Assembly: GCA_937897215.1 (NCBI GenBank)
Contig: CALCBQ010000155.1
Span: 1 to 7,814 of the forward strand
From: an uncultured Clostridia bacterium
GTDB taxonomy: Bacteria > Bacillota > Clostridia > Oscillospirales > Acutalibacteraceae
Direction: 5' to 3'
DNA length: 7,814 nucleotides
The notes beneath the pieces were generated by a model. It saw nothing but the letters and a program-made list of their open reading frames with translations. It searched no databases and was not told the DNA's origin. Shown here in pieces: positions 1 to 6,344 of the stretch. The position numbers and the translations under genes are program-made. Position 1 is the first letter of the stretch. Every line of letters begins with the position of its first letter.

Positions 1-517
1 CATATTTAAGTCTTTCGTTAGGAATAACGATAAGAGAGTCAACATGCTGTGCAAGTTCAGCGATACCTGCTTCAGCCTGCTTCATTCTGTGGTTACCTTC
101 GAATGCGAATGGCTTTGTAACGATACCAACTGTAAGAATGCCTTTTTCTTTTGCGATTTCTGCGATAATTGGAGCTGCACCTGTACCTGTGCCGCCGCCC
201 ATACCAGCAGTAACGAATACCATCTGTGTACCTGAAAGAGCTTCGATAATTGAATCACGGCTCTCTTCAGCTGACTTCTGACCGATTTCAGGTTTTGCAC
301 CTGCGCCACGGCCTGCAGTAACTTTTTCGCCAATCTGAATTTTCTGGTCTGCAAGTGAACGAGCAAGTGCCTGTTTATCTGTATTAACTGCTACAAGCTC
401 AACGCCACCGATTCCGCCTTTTGCCATACGGTCAATTGCGTTTCCGCCGCCACCGCCGACACCGATTACTTTAATGTTTGTAATGTCCTGATACTGGTTA
501 TCAATTTCGAATGCCAT
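1..517 (-). CDS. ftsZ: FtsZ N-terminal 172 residues (C-terminal part outside the window)
   Basis: FtsZ is the tubulin-like GTPase that polymerises into the Z-ring and recruits the divisome. The reading frame from the ATG at 517 is open to the window edge (172 whole codons plus one base), about half of a typical FtsZ. It starts MAFEIDNQYQDITNIKVIGV. GGGGGNAIDRM follows at 21-31 (nucleotide-binding loop), then VAVNTDKQAL (42-51), AGRGAGAKPEIG (68-79) and the tubulin signature GGGTGTGAAP at 107-116. IVTKPFAFEG (132-141) and VIPNERL (164-170) are also typical. The catalytic T7 loop and the C-terminal FtsA/SepF-binding peptide lie beyond the window. It follows ftsQ after 153 nt without an intervening ftsA, with its own candidate promoter. 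Confidence 0.98.
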   Translation of the reverse strand, partial: MAFEIDNQYQDITNIKVIGVGGGGGNAIDRMAKGGIGGVELVAVNTDKQALARSLADQKIQIGEKVTAGRGAGAKPEIGQKSAEESRDSIIEALSGTQMVFVTAGMGGGTGTGAAPIIAEIAKEKGILTVGIVTKPFAFEGNHRMKQAEAGIAELAQHVDSLIVIPNERLKY

Positions 518-526
518 GTTTAAACA

Positions 527-533
527 TCCTCCT
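527..533 (-). promoter_or_regulatory. ftsZ ribosome binding site
   Basis: AGGAGGA on the minus strand lies 9 nt before the ftsZ ATG. It is the longest uninterrupted anti-16S match in this window, as expected for an abundant protein. Confidence 0.85.
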
Positions 534-575
534 ATGTATAGAAAATTTCACACCTATGCATTATAGTTATAGGTT

Positions 576-604
576 ATTTTAACATTATTAAAAAATAATT
601 GCAA
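576..604 (-). promoter_or_regulatory. Candidate sigma-A promoter of ftsZ, extended -10 type
   Basis: On the minus strand TTGCAA (599-604) is followed after exactly 17 nt by TAAAAT (576-581). TGT immediately precedes the -10, giving the extended -10 form TGnTAAAAT. The predicted start is near 569, leaving a leader of about 52 nt to the ftsZ ATG. Each hexamer differs from consensus (TTGACA, TATAAT) but the spacing is ideal and the extended -10 strengthens the call. The very AT-rich setting raises the chance of a random match. If real, it would let ftsZ be made at higher levels than, and partly independently of, the upstream operon. Confidence 0.6.
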
Positions 605-630
605 TATATAATGTATATATTTTTTGCAAT
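598..630. repeat. 33-bp AT-rich imperfect inverted repeat in the ftsZ leader
   Basis: The arms ATTGCA...TGCAAT (6 bp) enclose a second paired block, ATATATA / TATATAT, around a CAT loop. A four-base A bulge lies on one side. The stem is almost all A-T, so a stable RNA hairpin terminator is unlikely. One arm supplies the TTGCAA used as the -35 element of the ftsZ promoter candidate, so a protein binding this symmetry could affect ftsZ. The function is not known. Confidence 0.45.
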
Positions 631-664
631 TTTTTAATTTTTTTCAACTTTTTTGCCCTTTTTT
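620..664 (-). promoter_or_regulatory. Five helically phased A-tracts upstream of the ftsZ promoter (predicted curved DNA)
   Basis: On the minus strand, A-runs of 6, 6, 7, 6 and 6 lie at 659-664, 649-654, 638-644, 630-635 and 620-625. Their centres are about 10, 10.5, 8.5 and 10 bp apart, close to one helical turn, a pattern known to bend DNA. They end 15 bp before the -35 hexamer of the ftsZ promoter candidate, about 50 to 95 bp upstream of its predicted start point. That position would suit an upstream activating bend or UP-type contact for RNA polymerase alpha subunits. The spacing is seen directly; the function is inferred. Confidence 0.55.
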
Positions 665-670
665 ATGCTT

Positions 671-1582
671 TTAAGCAGCTGAAACAGTTGTTGATTCTTC
701 TTTTTCAGTTTCTTTTGTACTTTCTGTTTCATCAACTACTGTCTGTGGCTCGGTTGTTGAAGTTTCTTCAGACCAATAGCCTTTACCGTCAACAGACAGA
801 TTTATTGTACCGCGATACTGTGGATTTTCTTCATCCTGTGTTTCAATTGCGGCTTTACCAAGAGCAATTTTCTTTGGCAGATTTTCTTTATTTGTTTCGC
901 CTAAGTCAAGAGTTATTCTGCCCTGATATGTGAGTTTTATGTCATAAAGATTTGATAAATCCATAGAAGTTATTCCGTCGAGTCCGTTTTCGGAACAAAC
1001 TTTTCTGACACTCATAAGCTTTTCAAGATAATTTGTGCCTGCGATAATAGGCTTACCTGTTTCAACTGACTCAATTTCGCCAATATTAAGCAGAATAATA
1101 TTTTCGCCTATATACTCCAAATCCTTTTCAAGAACTTTACCGTTTTCATTAAGCAAAGCATAATAACCGTTTACAGAAACAGCATATATTGCCTCGGTTT
1201 TTGTGATAACAAGTTCAAGTTTTGTTGGCAAATGTCGTTTGATTTTTACAGAATCAACATAGGGAAGTTCAGTTGAAATTTTTTCATTTATTTTACTCTT
1301 TGAAATAAAAATCAGATTATCGCCTATATTCACATCACTTTTTGCAATAACTTCTTCTGAAGAATACACTGTATCCCCTGTTACTGTAATTTCGCTTATA
1401 TTGAAAAACATTGTAAGTGCAAGGGTTATGCCTGCACAAAGAAAGACAACAAGTAACACGATTCGTGTTATCATTTGCTTTCTTTTTTTCTTTTTTCTTC
1501 TTTGATTTGTACGATTAACAATTCGTTCATCGCCCGAAAGTTGATTATTTCGTGATGTATTCGGATTGTTAGATTTTTTCAT
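671..1582 (-). CDS. ftsQ: FtsQ/DivIB cell-division protein with POTRA domain
   Basis: This 303-residue bitopic membrane protein scaffolds the divisome, normally with FtsL and FtsB/DivIC. A basic cytoplasmic tail (1-37, with QRRKKKKRK at 27-35) precedes a single membrane segment at about 38-60. The POTRA domain follows (about 61-130: ISEITVTGD at 62-70, then IGDNLIF, and KIKRHLPTKLELVI at 113-126). A beta domain covers about 131-270, including GYYALLNENGKVL at 139-151. The tail 271-303 is low-complexity: 24 of 33 residues are Ser, Thr, Glu or Asp. The ATG at 1582 lies inside the murA end, 14 nt of overlap, with AAGGGTG 7 nt upstream (1590-1596), so translation is probably coupled to murA. Identification rests on domain layout and context, since this family is poorly conserved in sequence. 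Confidence 0.9.
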   Translation of the reverse strand: MKKSNNPNTSRNNQLSGDERIVNRTNQRRKKKKRKQMITRIVLLVVFLCAGITLALTMFFNISEITVTGDTVYSSEEVIAKSDVNIGDNLIFISKSKINEKISTELPYVDSVKIKRHLPTKLELVITKTEAIYAVSVNGYYALLNENGKVLEKDLEYIGENIILLNIGEIESVETGKPIIAGTNYLEKLMSVRKVCSENGLDGITSMDLSNLYDIKLTYQGRITLDLGETNKENLPKKIALGKAAIETQDEENPQYRGTINLSVDGKGYWSEETSTTEPQTVVDETESTKETEKEESTTVSAA

Positions 1583-2843
1583 CGTCCTTCACCCTTTTAA
1601 TATCTGCACCTAATTCATCAAGCACTATTTCGGGATTTTCGTACCCCCTGTCTATATGATGAATTTCTGTTATTTCTGTTGTACCGTAAGCATTTAGACC
1701 TGCAAGTATCATAGCCGAACCGCCACGCAAATCCGTAGCTCTTACATTTGCACCATTGAGATGTTTAACACCTTCAATTACTGCCATTCTGCCTTCTACA
1801 TTAATTCTTGCACCAAAGCGAAGCAATTCGCCGATATGCTTAAATCGGCTTTCAAATATATTTTCTACAATTACGCTTGTGCCTTCACAGATTGTGGTAA
1901 GAGCCATCATTTGTGCCTGAACATCTGTTGGAAATCCCGGATAAGGCATTGTGCGAATCATTCGTATTCTTTTTAGTTTTGACGGTGCGCTCAGACACAC
2001 CCATCTGCCACTGACTGTTACATCGCACCCCGCTTCACGTAAAGGTTGGATTGTGGGTCCGATATGGGCAGGAATTATATCTCGCAAACATATTTTGCCG
2101 TTAGTCATTGCGGCAGCAATCATATATGTTGATGCCACAATTCTGTCAGGAATAACCGTATGTTCAGTTGAGTGTAATCCATTTACACCCTCAATAGTAA
2201 CAGTACCATCCCCCGCGCCGTGAATTCTTGCTCCGCAACGGTTTAAGAAATCGGCCAAGTCGCTGATTTCTGGCTCGCGCGCCGCATTTGTTATTATGGT
2301 TGTACCTTTTGCCATAACTGCGGCAAGAATAATATTTTCAGTTGCGCCTACACTTGGGAAGGACAAGGTAATGCGAGTACCCGTAAGCCCTTTTTCTTCG
2401 GCAGAGCAGACTAAAAATCCATTTTCAGTTGTAATAGTTGCACCGAATTGTTCCATAGAGGAAAGATGCAAATCAATTGGTCTGAGTCCTATTTCGCAAC
2501 CACCCGGGGTTGACAGAACTGCTTTGCCCGTTCTGCCTAATATTCCGCCAAGGAACACAATAGACGAACGCATTTCGCGCATAAGATTATCGGGTACATC
2601 GTTACGATTTACATTTGTCGAGTCAACTGTAACCGTATGTCCTTCACGAGTAACAATGCAACCTAAATACTTGAGAATTTTAATTGTTGCCTCAACATCA
2701 GAAAGAATCGGGCAATTATGTATTACTGAAACTCCGTTCACAAGCAACGTTGCCACAAGTATTGGAAGTACGCTATTTTTTGCCCCTTGTACGGTAATTT
2801 CGCCATTTAATCTGCGATTACCATTAATTATAATTTTATCCAA
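1569..2843 (-). CDS. murA: MurA, UDP-GlcNAc 1-carboxyvinyltransferase, TTG start
   Basis: This 424-residue protein is the normal length for MurA. It transfers enolpyruvate from PEP to UDP-GlcNAc in the cytoplasm, the first committed step of peptidoglycan synthesis. Visible residues are Lys22 in QGAKNS, the catalytic Cys116 in STPGGCEIGLRPIDLHL (fosfomycin target; a Cys, so predicted fosfomycin-sensitive), Arg121, PGFPTDVQAQ with Asp307, and HHIDRGYEN with Arg399. The start codon is TTG: the codons before it are AAA and an in-frame TGA at 2847-2849, and the next in-frame Met is residue 88. Homologues begin in the same style (M-x-K-I-x-I-x-G), which supports this start. The gene sits where Bacillus has murB. 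It overlaps ftsQ by 14 nt. Firmicutes often carry two MurA paralogues, and this window cannot tell which this is. Confidence 0.95.
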   Translation of the reverse strand: MDKIIINGNRRLNGEITVQGAKNSVLPILVATLLVNGVSVIHNCPILSDVEATIKILKYLGCIVTREGHTVTVDSTNVNRNDVPDNLMREMRSSIVFLGGILGRTGKAVLSTPGGCEIGLRPIDLHLSSMEQFGATITTENGFLVCSAEEKGLTGTRITLSFPSVGATENIILAAVMAKGTTIITNAAREPEISDLADFLNRCGARIHGAGDGTVTIEGVNGLHSTEHTVIPDRIVASTYMIAAAMTNGKICLRDIIPAHIGPTIQPLREAGCDVTVSGRWVCLSAPSKLKRIRMIRTMPYPGFPTDVQAQMMALTTICEGTSVIVENIFESRFKHIGELLRFGARINVEGRMAVIEGVKHLNGANVRATDLRGGSAMILAGLNAYGTTEITEIHHIDRGYENPEIVLDELGADIKRVKDDEKI

Positions 2844-2920
2844 TTTTCACACGCCCTTCAAAGTTATGTTGACGAGTATAAAATACTTTCGACACATACT
2901 ATGCAGTTTGTGGAAAAATG
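2844..2920 (-). other. murG-murA intergenic gap
   Basis: This 77-nt stretch is the only sizeable break between murE and ftsQ. On the minus strand it contains TATACT, a possible -10 element, within the small perfect palindrome AGTAT-TTT-ATACT (2875-2887). No acceptable -35 hexamer lies 16-18 nt upstream, so a promoter is not established. No hairpin with a U-run is present, so read-through from murG is expected. AAGGG at 2854-2858, 10 nt before the murA TTG, is the probable ribosome binding site. Confidence 0.4.
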
Positions 2921-4039
2921 TTATTGTGCTAAATTCGTTATAATTCTGCAGATTTCATCTAAAGCATTAGATTTTGCATTTTTTAATGCATTTGTTGAAA
3001 TTGTTGTAAGTTTTTCTGGATTTTGTTTAAGGTCCATAATGGTTTTTGCAAGAATTTCGCCGTTAAGATTTTTTTCTTCAATTAGGATTGCACCATCATT
3101 TTCGACAAGAGTCATCGCATTATGAAATTGATGATTTTCTGCCACATTTGGCGACGGAATAAGAATTGATGGTTTACCTAATGCCTGAATTTCTGAAATT
3201 GAACTTGCCCCTGCGCGACTGATAACAACATCGCAAGCAGAAAGACAAATATCCATATTATCTATGTACTCACGGATTTCGATATTTGTACCTTGTCCGA
3301 AAGTAACACCGTTTTCTTTAAGTTTATCTCCTACCCATTTACCGAATTTGCCTGTAGAGTGTAAGAAACAGATGTTTTTTTCATTTTTAAGAGTTGAAAG
3401 CATTTCTACAATTGCATTATTGATTGCATCTGCACCAAGTGAGCCACCCATTGAAAGCACAAGCATTTCATCATCTTTGACACCTAATGTTGCACGGGCA
3501 AAATCACGGTCTGCTTTAATTATTTCGCGTCTTACGGGGAGTCCTGTAACAACGGGAGGGTTTTTACATTTCATATATTTCTCGGCAGCAGAAGAAGTAA
3601 GCATTACTTTATCAACTAACTTTGCAAGTGCTTTATTTGCTACACCGGGGAATGCATTTTGTTCGTGAATTGCAGTTTTAACACCCATTTTAACTGCGGT
3701 GCGGAGTACCGGACCTGTTACATATCCACCAAATCCAACAACCACATCCGGAACAAATTCGCTGATAATCTTTTTAGCATCGCCTGATGCTTTTAATGTA
3801 AGATAAGCGGTTTCAAGATTTTGTTTTAGACCTGAAAAGGACATTTTTCTTGAAAATCCGTTCATTTTTAATGTTTTTAACTCGAATCCCGCTTTTGGGA
3901 CAATCTGAGTTTCCATTCTGCCTTCAGTACCCACAAAAAGGATTTCTGCCGTCGGGTTTAATCTTTTAACTTCATTTGCTACGGCAATAGCGGGGTTTAT
4001 ATGGCCACCTGTACCGCCTGCAACGAACATAATTTTCAT
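2921..4039 (-). CDS. murG: MurG, lipid II synthase (GlcNAc transferase)
   Basis: This 372-residue GT-B glycosyltransferase moves GlcNAc from UDP-GlcNAc onto lipid I at the inner face of the membrane, giving lipid II. The N-terminal domain has the first glycine-rich loop GGTGGH (8-13, His13) followed by INPA, the second loop VGFGGYVTGP (101-110), and HEQNAFPG (125-132). The C-terminal UDP-GlcNAc domain has MGGSLGA (197-203), SRAGASSISE (274-283, ending in the conserved Glu283) and PNVAENHQ (298-305 region), which contacts the donor in known structures. The length is close to the family norm. The ATG start has AGGAG 9 nt upstream, inside the ftsW end. It is separated from murA by 77 nt, the widest gap inside the operon upstream of the ftsZ leader. 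Confidence 0.97.
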   Translation of the reverse strand: MKIMFVAGGTGGHINPAIAVANEVKRLNPTAEILFVGTEGRMETQIVPKAGFELKTLKMNGFSRKMSFSGLKQNLETAYLTLKASGDAKKIISEFVPDVVVGFGGYVTGPVLRTAVKMGVKTAIHEQNAFPGVANKALAKLVDKVMLTSSAAEKYMKCKNPPVVTGLPVRREIIKADRDFARATLGVKDDEMLVLSMGGSLGADAINNAIVEMLSTLKNEKNICFLHSTGKFGKWVGDKLKENGVTFGQGTNIEIREYIDNMDICLSACDVVISRAGASSISEIQALGKPSILIPSPNVAENHQFHNAMTLVENDGAILIEEKNLNGEILAKTIMDLKQNPEKLTTISTNALKNAKSNALDEICRIITNLAQ

Positions 4040-4045
4040 ACCCTA

Positions 4046-5266
4046 TCACTCCTTTTTTCGAGCACTTCTTGAAATCGAAAGCACCATTCCCATTTCACAA
4101 AGCAAAATAACTACCGAAGTACCACCTGCAGAGAAGAATGGTAACGAAATACCTGTATTTGGAATAAAGTCGCTGACAACTGCGATATTGAGTGCTACCT
4201 GAACACCTATTTGGAAAACAATACCCATAGCAAGCAATGCGCTGAAACGGTCTTTTGCACGAAGTCCTATTTTTATTCCACGATAAACTAAATAAGCAAA
4301 AAGAAGAATAATTACTGTTGCTCCCACAAAGCCCAATTCTTCACAAACAATTGAGAAAATAAAGTCATTTTGTGGCTCTGAAACATAAAGATGCTTCTGT
4401 TTTGACTGACCTAGACCAGCACCTAGAAAACCGCCTGAACCGATAGCAAAAAGAGAATTATTAATCTGCCAACGCGCCTTTAACGGTTGATAATCTTTAT
4501 CAAGCCAAGCTACGATACGCTCGCCTGCATACTCTTTAAGAATATCGGGATTAGCGATTAGAAGTACTGCTACTATAGCGATACCAATACCTGCAATAAT
4601 AAACCACTTGTTATTCACTTCTCCAAGGAAAAGCATAACGATACCGAGAGCCAACATAAGAACCGTACCTGAAACGTGATTTTCAAGGAATACTAATCCT
4701 GCAAATGCAATGATAATTACGCCATAAAGAATTGTTGTTGTGAAAGATTTATAAACAACTAATCTTCCGTGAGTCCATTCCCCAATTTTTCTGCAAACCA
4801 CCATTTCACTCGGAACTTTACCTACTACAATTTTATACTGTCTTTCAAGCAACAATGCAAGAATCATAATAAGTCCGATTTTCGCAATTTCTGACGGTTG
4901 GAATGTTGTAAAACCTAAGTCAATCCAACGCTTGAATCCCGATTTGTATTCCGGAAGAACTAGAACAAGCAACAGCAAACCGAGAGAGACTACCACACCA
5001 ATTACTGCTACCACTCTGAAATACTCATACCTTATTCTTGAAATTATATACATAAGAATAAGACCTATGACAACCCAAAATAACTGACGATAGAATATTT
5101 GAGTACTGCTTCCGCGATTATAATAACTATAAGTATAGCTGGCAGAAAACAGCATAATAAGACCTACTGTTACAATGGTCATAAGAACAAGCAAAAACGG
5201 AATATCCATTGAGCCCTTATTAAAGAAAGTGTTTATAATACCATTCTTTTTCTTTTTTGTTGCCAT
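4046..5266 (-). CDS. ftsW: FtsW/SpoVE-type SEDS peptidoglycan glycosyltransferase
   Basis: This 406-residue SEDS-family membrane protein polymerises lipid II into glycan strands at the septum, normally with a class B penicillin-binding protein. About ten membrane segments follow a short lysine-rich cytoplasmic N-terminus (ATKKKK). Visible motifs are FQPSEIAK at 122-129, the extracellular segment VSEPQNDFIFSIVCEE at 295-310 with Asp301 at the expected catalytic position, and FIPNTGISLPFFSAGGTS at 367-384. The usual QPDxGT motif of the fifth segment reads ENHVSGT (195-201), and the cytoplasmic loop before it (about 142-175) looks long. The ATG follows AAGGCGGTGA, a near-complete anti-16S match at 5271-5280. 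murG starts 6 nt after the stop. In Bacillus the equivalent slot holds the sporulation paralogue spoVE, so FtsW versus SpoVE cannot be settled here. Confidence 0.93.
   Translation of the reverse strand: MATKKKKNGIINTFFNKGSMDIPFLLVLMTIVTVGLIMLFSASYTYSYYNRGSSTQIFYRQLFWVVIGLILMYIISRIRYEYFRVVAVIGVVVSLGLLLLVLVLPEYKSGFKRWIDLGFTTFQPSEIAKIGLIMILALLLERQYKIVVGKVPSEMVVCRKIGEWTHGRLVVYKSFTTTILYGVIIIAFAGLVFLENHVSGTVLMLALGIVMLFLGEVNNKWFIIAGIGIAIVAVLLIANPDILKEYAGERIVAWLDKDYQPLKARWQINNSLFAIGSGGFLGAGLGQSKQKHLYVSEPQNDFIFSIVCEELGFVGATVIILLFAYLVYRGIKIGLRAKDRFSALLAMGIVFQIGVQVALNIAVVSDFIPNTGISLPFFSAGGTSVVILLCEMGMVLSISRSARKKE
4049..4053 (-). promoter_or_regulatory. murG ribosome binding site abutting the ftsW stop
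   Basis: AGGAG on the minus strand runs directly into the ftsW TGA stop (AGGAGTGA) and lies 9 nt before the murG ATG. It is the third junction in this window where stop and ribosome binding site are merged or adjoining. Confidence 0.8.
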
Positions 5267-5298
5267 TTTCTCACCGCCTTTATGAATTTAATAATTAA

Positions 5299-6330
5299 TT
5301 ATTTTTTGATTATACCGTAATAATAGAGGATTAATCCGATTACACAACCTAAAATATTTACAAGAGAAAAGATTGTTACGATTTTGCGCTCTTTCCAACC
5401 ACACATTTCAAAGTGATGATGTATTGGAGCCATTTTAAAAATACGCTTACCATGTGTAATTTTGAAGTAGCCAATCTGTAAAACATCAGAAAGTGCTTCA
5501 ATCACATAAATAATACCGAAGAATACAAGGATAAGCGGACAATCTATTGCATAAGCAAGTGCTACAACCATACCGCCCAAGAACATTGAGCCTGTATCGC
5601 CCATCATAACTTTTGATGGATAGTAGTTCCAAATTAAATAACCAAGACAACCGCCAAAAAGGGCTGCTGCTAAAATACTTATGCCGAAGAATTTTGTCAT
5701 AAGAGCTGCAATGCAGAAAGCAAGGGCTGCAGTAGATGTAACAGAAGCACAAAGTCCGTCAACACCATCAGTAAAGTTTACTGCATTAACTGCACCGTAA
5801 ATTACTGCAATACCGAAAAGCCAGAAAAACCATTTAAGGTCAACTGCACCAACAAATGGAATATTCATATAAGTAAGACCATTCATTGAAAGTGTTGCAA
5901 GGTAACCGATAATAAGAATTACCTGTGGAATAGTTTTTTGGATTTCTGTAAGTCCTAAATTTCTCTTTTTAACAACTTTAATGTAGTCATCAGCAAAGCC
6001 AACAAGCCCAAGACCGATTGCGAGAATTACGCCTGCAACAAGTTTAACCTTTAATGTATCAGGTAAAATATGTTCGCTACCAAAAAGGTTGCCACCCATA
6101 AGATGGTCTGTTACAAGTACGCAAATCACAGAAAGAATTGTGCTTACAATGAACATAATACCGCCCATTACAGGTGTGCCTTGCTTTGACTTATGCCAAG
6201 CAGGACCGATATCAAGAATAGTTTGGCCGAATTTCAACTTTCTAAGCCATGGAATAAGCACAAATCCCAATAAAAATGCAATTAAAAAGCTTAAAATTGC
6301 TGTTGAAAATAATGCTACATAAATGTTCAT
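5299..6330 (-). CDS. mraY: MraY, phospho-MurNAc-pentapeptide translocase (lipid I synthase)
   Basis: With the ATG at 6330 the protein has 343 residues. MraY is a polytopic membrane enzyme that transfers phospho-MurNAc-pentapeptide from UDP to undecaprenyl phosphate on the inner leaflet, giving lipid I. The family motifs are all present: GTPVMGG at 51-57, the aspartate pair Asp114-Asp115 in FADDYIKV, NAVNFTDGVDGL at 182-193, MMGDTGS with Asp245, and the histidine cluster APIHHHFE at 301-308 followed by GWKE. About ten hydrophobic segments are visible, as expected. A GTG six bases upstream would add two residues but sits too close to the ribosome binding site. murF is 12 nt upstream and ftsW 32 nt downstream, so the usual mraY-murD adjacency is missing. 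Confidence 0.97.
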   Translation of the reverse strand: MNIYVALFSTAILSFLIAFLLGFVLIPWLRKLKFGQTILDIGPAWHKSKQGTPVMGGIMFIVSTILSVICVLVTDHLMGGNLFGSEHILPDTLKVKLVAGVILAIGLGLVGFADDYIKVVKKRNLGLTEIQKTIPQVILIIGYLATLSMNGLTYMNIPFVGAVDLKWFFWLFGIAVIYGAVNAVNFTDGVDGLCASVTSTAALAFCIAALMTKFFGISILAAALFGGCLGYLIWNYYPSKVMMGDTGSMFLGGMVVALAYAIDCPLILVFFGIIYVIEALSDVLQIGYFKITHGKRIFKMAPIHHHFEMCGWKERKIVTIFSLVNILGCVIGLILYYYGIIKK

Positions 6331-6338
6331 AATCACAA

Positions 6339-6344
6339 CTCCTT
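6339..6344 (-). promoter_or_regulatory. mraY ribosome binding site that fixes the start codon
   Basis: AAGGAG on the minus strand lies 8 nt before an ATG at 6330, but only 2 nt before an in-frame GTG at 6336. The 8-nt spacing is normal for initiation and 2 nt is too short, so the ATG is preferred. The site overlaps the murF stop codon (TAAGGAG), as at the murE-murF junction. Confidence 0.8.

Noticed and set aside
82..366. 94-residue minus-strand frame inside ftsZ
   Set aside because: It is an out-of-frame reading of ftsZ codons, rich in repeated Gln/Lys/Leu from the codon pattern; the FtsZ frame is unambiguous.
560..565. Second -10 element TATAAT in the ftsZ leader
   Set aside because: The hexamer is a perfect consensus match, but the sequences 16-18 nt upstream (such as ATAATG) do not resemble TTGACA and there is no TGn extension.
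553..573. CCTAT...ATAGG inverted repeat near the predicted ftsZ transcription start
   Set aside because: The arms are only 5 bp with an 11-nt spacer in AT-rich DNA, easily expected by chance.
598..664. Intrinsic terminator after ftsQ
   Set aside because: On the coding (minus) strand the runs after ftsQ are A, not U, and the only hairpin is nearly all A-T with a bulge. A T-run does follow it but is short and interrupted. Termination is not convincing.
2875..2887. Internal promoter for murA at the AGTATTTTATACT palindrome
   Set aside because: TATACT is a fair -10 but no acceptable -35 or extended -10 accompanies it, so it is noted only as part of the gap.
2296..2943. 215-residue open frame on the plus strand
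   Set aside because: It lies antisense across murA and the murG end, has no recognisable domain, and is a shadow of the strongly conserved murA frame.
3264..3668. 134-residue plus-strand frame
   Set aside because: It is antisense to the conserved MurG core with no start-site signal or recognisable motif.
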